A stretch of 64,000 nt of DNA from DASQPR01 sp963836775 (GTDB taxonomy: Bacteria; Actinomycetota; Actinomycetes; Mycobacteriales; Micromonosporaceae), in assembly GCA_963836775.1 (NCBI GenBank), contig CAWIKR010000002.1:1302001-1366000 (forward strand). The letters run 5' to 3'. Each line of letters starts with the position of its first letter. Position 1 is the stretch's first letter. The translations under genes and the position numbers were made by a program. The notes beneath the pieces are model-generated. The model saw only the letters and a program-made list of their open reading frames with translations. It did no database searches and was not told where the DNA came from. Positions 60,142 through 64,000 of this stretch are shown here, in pieces.

Positions 60142-61820
60142 TAGTCGACGCGGGCGGTCGACCGGCGGACAGCTAAAGCGTTCAGCAGCAAACCTGATGC
60201 AAAACTTGCACCGGCGCCTTCACCGGCGCGTATTCGCAGGTCCAGAAGCGGTTCCAGACCGAGATCGGCGAGTACGCGCTGGTGCGCCCGCTCCCGGCTG
60301 CGCTGGCCGGCGATCAGGTGAGCCGCGACTCCGGACTCCATCCGCACCGCGATCAGGGCGGCGACGCTGGTGGCGAGGCCGTCCAGCACCACCGGAGCCC
60401 GGGCCGCCGCGGCTCCGATCGTCACGCCGGTCAGCACCGCGAACTCCGGGCCGCCCAGGCAGGCCAGCAGGTCCAGCGGTTCCGTGCCGTGCCAGCGGGC
60501 GACCGCCGCGCGTACCACTGAACGCTTTTGCTCCAAGATCGCGCTGTCCGCGCCGGAGCCGAGTCCCACCGCCTCATCCACCGGCAGTCCGGTCAGAGCC
60601 ACCGCGAGCGCGGCCGCGACGGTGGTGTTGCCGATGCCGACCTCGCCGAGCGCCACCAGCCCGAACGGGGCCAGCTCGCGGCCCAGACCGGCGCCGAAGT
60701 CCACCAGCGCACCCGCGTCCGCCACCGACATCGCGTCGGCGTCGCGCAGATTTCCGACGGGATCGCGGGTCAGCGCGCCCGCGTCCACGACCCGGATGTC
60801 CATCTGGGCGGTGCGGGCGGCGACGGCGCCGAGAGCGGTGCCCTCCTGGGCCGCGCGCAGGACCTGGCCGGTGACGCTCGCCGGATACGCGGAAACGCCG
60901 AGCGCCGCGACCGGGTGGTCGGCGATGGCGAGCACCAGGGTGCCGGTGGTCATGTCACCCCGGCCGAGCGCCAGGCACCGCTCCACCGCCCGATCCAGCA
61001 CGCCGAGCGAACCCGGCGGCGTGAGCAACCGATCGCTGTCGTCGTGAGCGGCGACCACCTGGTCCTGCGTCGGCGCCCGCAGGTGCGACGGCGGCGGCGC
61101 GCTCGCCGCCGGCCACCGGTCCTCACTGATCACCTGGTCCAACGGCAGCTTCCTGGACCAGCCCGCGCGGGCCAGACCGGGGGCCGGCGGCCGCTCGTCC
61201 GGCCAGCCCAGGCACAGCCAGCCGAGGGTCTCGACGCCGTCCGGCAGCCCGATCAGGCCGGCCAGGTCGGCCGGCTGGAACAGCGTCACCCAGCCCAGCC
61301 CCAACCCCTCGGCGCGGGCCGCCAGCCAGAGATTCTGAATCGCGGTGGCGCAGCTCCACATGTCGGCGTCGGCGAACGTGGCCCGGCCCAGCACGCCGGC
61401 CGCGGGGGTGCGCCGGTCGCAGCACACCACGACCCCGAGCGGAGCCTCGCGAATGCCCTCCAGCTGCAGGTCGAGCAGGCGCCGGGCGGAGTCGGGCGCC
61501 ATCTGCTCGGCTTGCCGGATGCGTTCGCTGTCGGCCAGCCGGGCTGCTTTCGTACGGATATCCGAGTCCCGCACCACGATGAACCGCCACGGCTGGCTGT
61601 GCCCCACCGAGGGCGCCGAATGCGCCGCACCCAGCACACGTTCCAGCACGTCATCCGGGATCGGGTCGGGCCGGAACCGGCGCACGTCCCGGCGCGCAGC
61701 GACGATCTCGTAGAACGCCGAGCGCGCGTCCGGCGGGAACGCCCAGCCGGTCGGGTCGGCCGCCCGCTCCGAGGCGGCGGTCGAGTCGCCGATGACCGGA
61801 ACCGGACGTTGGTAATCCAC
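60138..61820 (-). CDS. BluB-CobT fusion: 5,6-dimethylbenzimidazole synthase plus DMB phosphoribosyltransferase
   Basis: 560 residues. The N-terminal 220 are the flavin-destructase BluB (FYEIVAARRDVRRFRPDPIP, APSVGHSQPWRFIVV, GLGLGWVTLF), which turns reduced FMN into 5,6-dimethylbenzimidazole. The C-terminal 310 are CobT (PPGSLGVLDRAVERCLALG, FGLVALGEVGIGNTTVAAALAVALTG, VVLDGLATSVAALIA, catalytic Glu in RAGEGAGASFASGLLLNA), which attaches ribose phosphate from nicotinate mononucleotide to make alpha-ribazole-5-phosphate. The lower ligand of vitamin B12 is thus made and activated by one polypeptide. Other cobalamin genes are not in view. Confidence 0.92.
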   Translation of the reverse strand: MDYQRPVPVIGDSTAASERAADPTGWAFPPDARSAFYEIVAARRDVRRFRPDPIPDDVLERVLGAAHSAPSVGHSQPWRFIVVRDSDIRTKAARLADSERIRQAEQMAPDSARRLLDLQLEGIREAPLGVVVCCDRRTPAAGVLGRATFADADMWSCATAIQNLWLAARAEGLGLGWVTLFQPADLAGLIGLPDGVETLGWLCLGWPDERPPAPGLARAGWSRKLPLDQVISEDRWPAASAPPPSHLRAPTQDQVVAAHDDSDRLLTPPGSLGVLDRAVERCLALGRGDMTTGTLVLAIADHPVAALGVSAYPASVTGQVLRAAQEGTALGAVAARTAQMDIRVVDAGALTRDPVGNLRDADAMSVADAGALVDFGAGLGRELAPFGLVALGEVGIGNTTVAAALAVALTGLPVDEAVGLGSGADSAILEQKRSVVRAAVARWHGTEPLDLLACLGGPEFAVLTGVTIGAAAARAPVVLDGLATSVAALIAVRMESGVAAHLIAGQRSRERAHQRVLADLGLEPLLDLRIRAGEGAGASFASGLLLNALAVRRSTARVDY

Positions 61821-61863
61821 AGCCCCAGCCTAGAGGCGGGCGGCGGCGAGCATCCGAGCTCCC

Positions 61864-61913
61864 GTGGATCTTGCGCTGTGGTGGATACGGTGACCACAAC
61901 ATCGCAAGATCCA
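61864..61913. repeat. dispersed palindromic element, copy 2
   Basis: TGGATCTTGCG (61865-61875) pairs with CGCAAGATCCA (61903-61913). The arms are those of the element at 10288-10341 but the 27-base loop differs and has its own GTGGT/ACCAC complementarity. It lies between the divergent BluB-CobT and AtuA genes. Confidence 0.8.
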
Positions 61914-61969
61914 GGGAGACGGCGGTGGCGACGCTTCCGGGCGGCCGATCGCGATGGCACGATGATCGA

Positions 61970-63688
61970 ATGCCGCCCATCGATCGTGCGCTGCGCATCG
62001 CAAACTGCTCCGGCTACTACGGCGATCGGCCGTCGGCAGCCCTCGAGATGGTCAGCGGCGGTCCGATCGACGTGCTCACCGGCGACTACCTGGCCGAACT
62101 GACGATGCTGATCTTGTGGAAGGACCGGCAGCGCAACCCCGATGGCGGCTATGCCGCGTCGTTCCTGCTGCACATGCGCGACGTGCTGGGCGAGTGCCTG
62201 AGCCGCGGGATCAAGGTAGTGGTCAACGCCGGCGGTCTGAACCCGGCCGGCCTCGCGGCGGCGATGCGCGGCCTGGCCGCCACGGCCGGTCTGCACCCAT
62301 CGGTCGCCTACCTCGAGGGCGACGACCTGCTGTCGCGCCTCGATTCCGCACCGATCCGGCACATCGCGACCGGCCAGCCGCTGCGCGACGCCCCGTTCAC
62401 CCCGATCACAGCGAACGCCTATCTCGGTTCATGGGGCATCGCGGCCGCATTGACGGCCGGCGCCGACGTGGTGATCTGTGGCCGGGTCAGCGACGCATCG
62501 CTGGTAGTCGGACCGTCCGCATGGGCGTTCGGCTGGGCACTGGACGACTGGGACCGGCTGGCCGGCGCGGTCGCCGCCGGGCACATTCTGGAGTGCGGCG
62601 CCCAAGCGACCGGTGGCAACTACTCGTTCTTCACCGAAATCGCCGATCCGCTGCATCCCGGGTTCCCGATCGCTGAGATGGCACTGGACGGCTCCTGCGT
62701 GATCACCAAGCATCCCGGCACCGGAGGCGCGGTCACGGTCGACACCGTCACCGCGCAACTTCTCTACGAGATCGGCGCGCCGGCCTATCTCAACCCGGAC
62801 GTGGTCGCCCACTTTGACACGCTCGCCGTCACCCCGGATGGACCAGACCGGGTACGCGTGTCCGGCACTCGCGGCGGTCCGGCCCCGGCCGATCTCAAGG
62901 TGACCGTCAACTACCAGGGCGGATATCGCAACACCGCCCGGTTCCAGCTGGCCGGCCTCGATCTCGACGCCAAGGCACTGTTCGCCGAGGCCACCGCTCG
63001 CGACGCGCTCGGATCCGGGTACGAGAGCGTGGACGTGCACCGCGACCGGGATCGGCTCGCCGTGACGGTCAAGGGATCGGACGAGGCGCTGATCGGTCGT
63101 GGGTTCTTCACCGCCATCGCCGGCACCGCCCTGTCCAGCTATCCGGGGCTCTACCTGGACGACGCATCGCCACGTGCCACCGCGTACGGCGTTTACTGGC
63201 CGGCGCTCGTGCCGGCCGATGAGATCGCGGCCCAGGTGGTGATGTCCGACGGCCGGCGGATCGATGTGCCGGAACCACCGCGCGCGGACGTCGCCGAATC
63301 GCCGGCACCGACGATCCGGCCAGCGGCGCCGGTCACGCTCGACGGGCCGACGGTTTCGGCGCCGCTCGGACGGGTCGCCGGCGCGCGCTCCGGCGACAAG
63401 GGCGGCGACGCCAACGTCGGCATCTGGGCGCGCTCGGATGCCGCGTGGGACTGGCTGCGTACGGCATTGACGGTCGACTGGCTACGCACGGCGCTGCCGG
63501 ACGCCGCAGCACTCGAAGTGAACCGTTATGAGCTGGCGAATCTTCGAGCGGTGAACTTTGTCGTGCACGGCCTGCTCGGCGAGGGCGTGGCGGCGTCGAC
63601 CCGGCCGGACCCGCAGGCGAAGAGTCTCGGCGAGGTGCTGCGCGCGGTGCCGATGGAGATTCCCGAAGCGCTGCTCAACCAGTCCTGA
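61970..63688 (+). CDS. AtuA/DUF1446 family protein (acyclic terpene utilisation-like)
   Basis: The 572-residue protein begins with the DUF1446 signature IANCSGYYGDRPSAALEMVSGGPIDVLTGDYLAELTMLIL and contains VVVNAGGLNPAGLAAAMRGLA, ITANAYLGSWGIAAALTAGADVVICGRVSDASLVVGP, ECGAQATGGNYSFF, GSCVITKHPGTGGAVTVDTVTAQLLYEIG and a C-terminal GDKGGDANVGIWARS region of the AtuA plus small DUF4387-like type. AtuA is needed for citronellol/geranol catabolism in Pseudomonas, but its reaction is unknown and carboxylase partners are not seen here. ATG at 61970 starts exactly at the conserved region. Confidence 0.85.
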   Translation: MPPIDRALRIANCSGYYGDRPSAALEMVSGGPIDVLTGDYLAELTMLILWKDRQRNPDGGYAASFLLHMRDVLGECLSRGIKVVVNAGGLNPAGLAAAMRGLAATAGLHPSVAYLEGDDLLSRLDSAPIRHIATGQPLRDAPFTPITANAYLGSWGIAAALTAGADVVICGRVSDASLVVGPSAWAFGWALDDWDRLAGAVAAGHILECGAQATGGNYSFFTEIADPLHPGFPIAEMALDGSCVITKHPGTGGAVTVDTVTAQLLYEIGAPAYLNPDVVAHFDTLAVTPDGPDRVRVSGTRGGPAPADLKVTVNYQGGYRNTARFQLAGLDLDAKALFAEATARDALGSGYESVDVHRDRDRLAVTVKGSDEALIGRGFFTAIAGTALSSYPGLYLDDASPRATAYGVYWPALVPADEIAAQVVMSDGRRIDVPEPPRADVAESPAPTIRPAAPVTLDGPTVSAPLGRVAGARSGDKGGDANVGIWARSDAAWDWLRTALTVDWLRTALPDAAALEVNRYELANLRAVNFVVHGLLGEGVAASTRPDPQAKSLGEVLRAVPMEIPEALLNQS

Positions 63689-63733
63689 TCTGCGGGCGCA
63701 GCCGGCCGCCAGAGCCGGCCACGACCACGCGTC

Positions 63734-63783
63734 GACGCCGCGGGCGAGTCGAGGCCGCGGGCGAGTGAGGCCGCGGGCGAGTC
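63734..63783. repeat. 16-17-bp tandem repeat, 3 units, next to a stop codon
   Basis: Units GACGCCGCGGGCGAGTC (63734-63750), GAGGCCGCGGGCGAGT (63751-63766) and GAGGCCGCGGGCGAGTC (63767-63783) abut the stop codon (63785-63787) of the minus-strand small gene. Confidence 0.85.
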
Positions 63784-63784
63784 G

Positions 63785-64000
63785 TTACATGGTCGCGGCA
63801 ACCTCGTCGGCGACCACGGCGGCGAACTCGGTGGTGAGTGCTTCATCGCCGGAACGCCAGTCGTCGGCGAGCTTCCGAGCGCTGCCGACCGCGGTCTCCA
63901 ACAGAGGCCGCGAGCTGCCGTTATGGCGCTTGCGAGACGTGTAGGCGCCAACCACGACGGCGGCCACGCCCACCGAGGTCATGAAGATGACGAGCTTCTT
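63785..64000 (-). CDS. small membrane-anchored protein, 5' end beyond the window
   Basis: At least 71 codons open to the right edge: a hydrophobic segment (LVIFMTSVGVAAVVVGAYTSRKRHNG) followed by a soluble, Ala/Glu-rich helix-forming tail (LLETAVGSARKLADDWRSGDEALTTEFAAVVADEVAATM). A start at 63982 (65 residues) is possible, but the frame continues without a stop. The family is not recognised. Confidence 0.55.
   Translation of the reverse strand, partial: KKLVIFMTSVGVAAVVVGAYTSRKRHNGSSRPLLETAVGSARKLADDWRSGDEALTTEFAAVVADEVAATM

Overview
The window is 64 kb of very GC-rich chromosomal DNA with strong G/C third-position codon bias. Frequent GTG starts, several apparently leaderless genes, Tat and lipoprotein exports, ECF42/DGPF and MocR regulators, a mycothiol-type PIG-L deacetylase and a SAM-IV riboswitch all point to a free-living, saprophytic actinobacterium. 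The genus cannot be fixed from the sequence alone. No phage, transposase or CRISPR array is visible, but there are several gene remnants and an unusual number of short tandem repeats sitting on or next to stop codons.

Layout. 0-6 kb: lipoprotein, frameshifted ornithine-cyclodeaminase-type gene, MocR regulator, NmrA-like SDR, photolyase remnant and a DUF559-type protein. 5.8-10.2 kb (minus): a lipid-modification operon (FAD oxidoreductase, DUF1365, cyclopropane-fatty-acid-synthase-like methyltransferase, DUF1295) carrying the stump of a second methyltransferase inflated by an in-frame 27-bp repeat. 10.5-16.8 kb: globin-reductase, Tat-exported peptidoglycan amidase, GH25 lysozyme, HD hydrolase and an acyltransferase-3/SGNH protein. 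16.8-18.7 kb: a scrambled zone with a duplicated lipoprotein leader, a decayed beta-propeller gene and a lipoprotein-domain fragment, ending at tRNA-Arg(CCU).

19.6-28.6 kb (minus) is the most interesting locus. It is a five-gene, tightly packed nonribosomal-peptide operon: a Pls-type (epsilon-poly-lysine-synthetase-like) membrane polymerase that has its carrier, six membrane segments and three left-handed-beta-helix domains but no adenylation domain; an NRPS with half-C, A, T and TE domains; a TauD/SyrP-like oxygenase; and SbnB plus SbnA homologues that together make L-2,3-diaminopropionate. It plausibly makes a poly- or oligo-(diaminopropionate)-type cationic product with an oxidative tailoring step.

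29-39.8 kb: hydrolases (alpha/beta hydrolase, PIG-L deacetylase, secreted amidase), an RHH/DUF4097 pair, a polytopic membrane protein flanked by direct repeats, and a glycogen-debranching-like glycosidase divergent from a LacI regulator with twin operators between them. 40-45.4 kb: a CUT1 sugar ABC transporter, a PCMT-like methyltransferase and a ThuA protein. 45.7-50.5 kb: SAM-IV riboswitch with a class-V aminotransferase, an S51 peptidase, a DGPF/ECF42 sigma pair and an ArsR/SRPBCC pair. 50.9-59.9 kb: a coherent alpha-glucan locus (GH87-like beta-helix glucanase, GH13 alpha-glucosidase, CUT1 transporter, LacI). 59.9-64 kb: a GrpB remnant, a BluB-CobT fusion for the lower ligand of cobalamin, an AtuA/DUF1446 protein and the 3' end of a small membrane-anchored protein running off the window.
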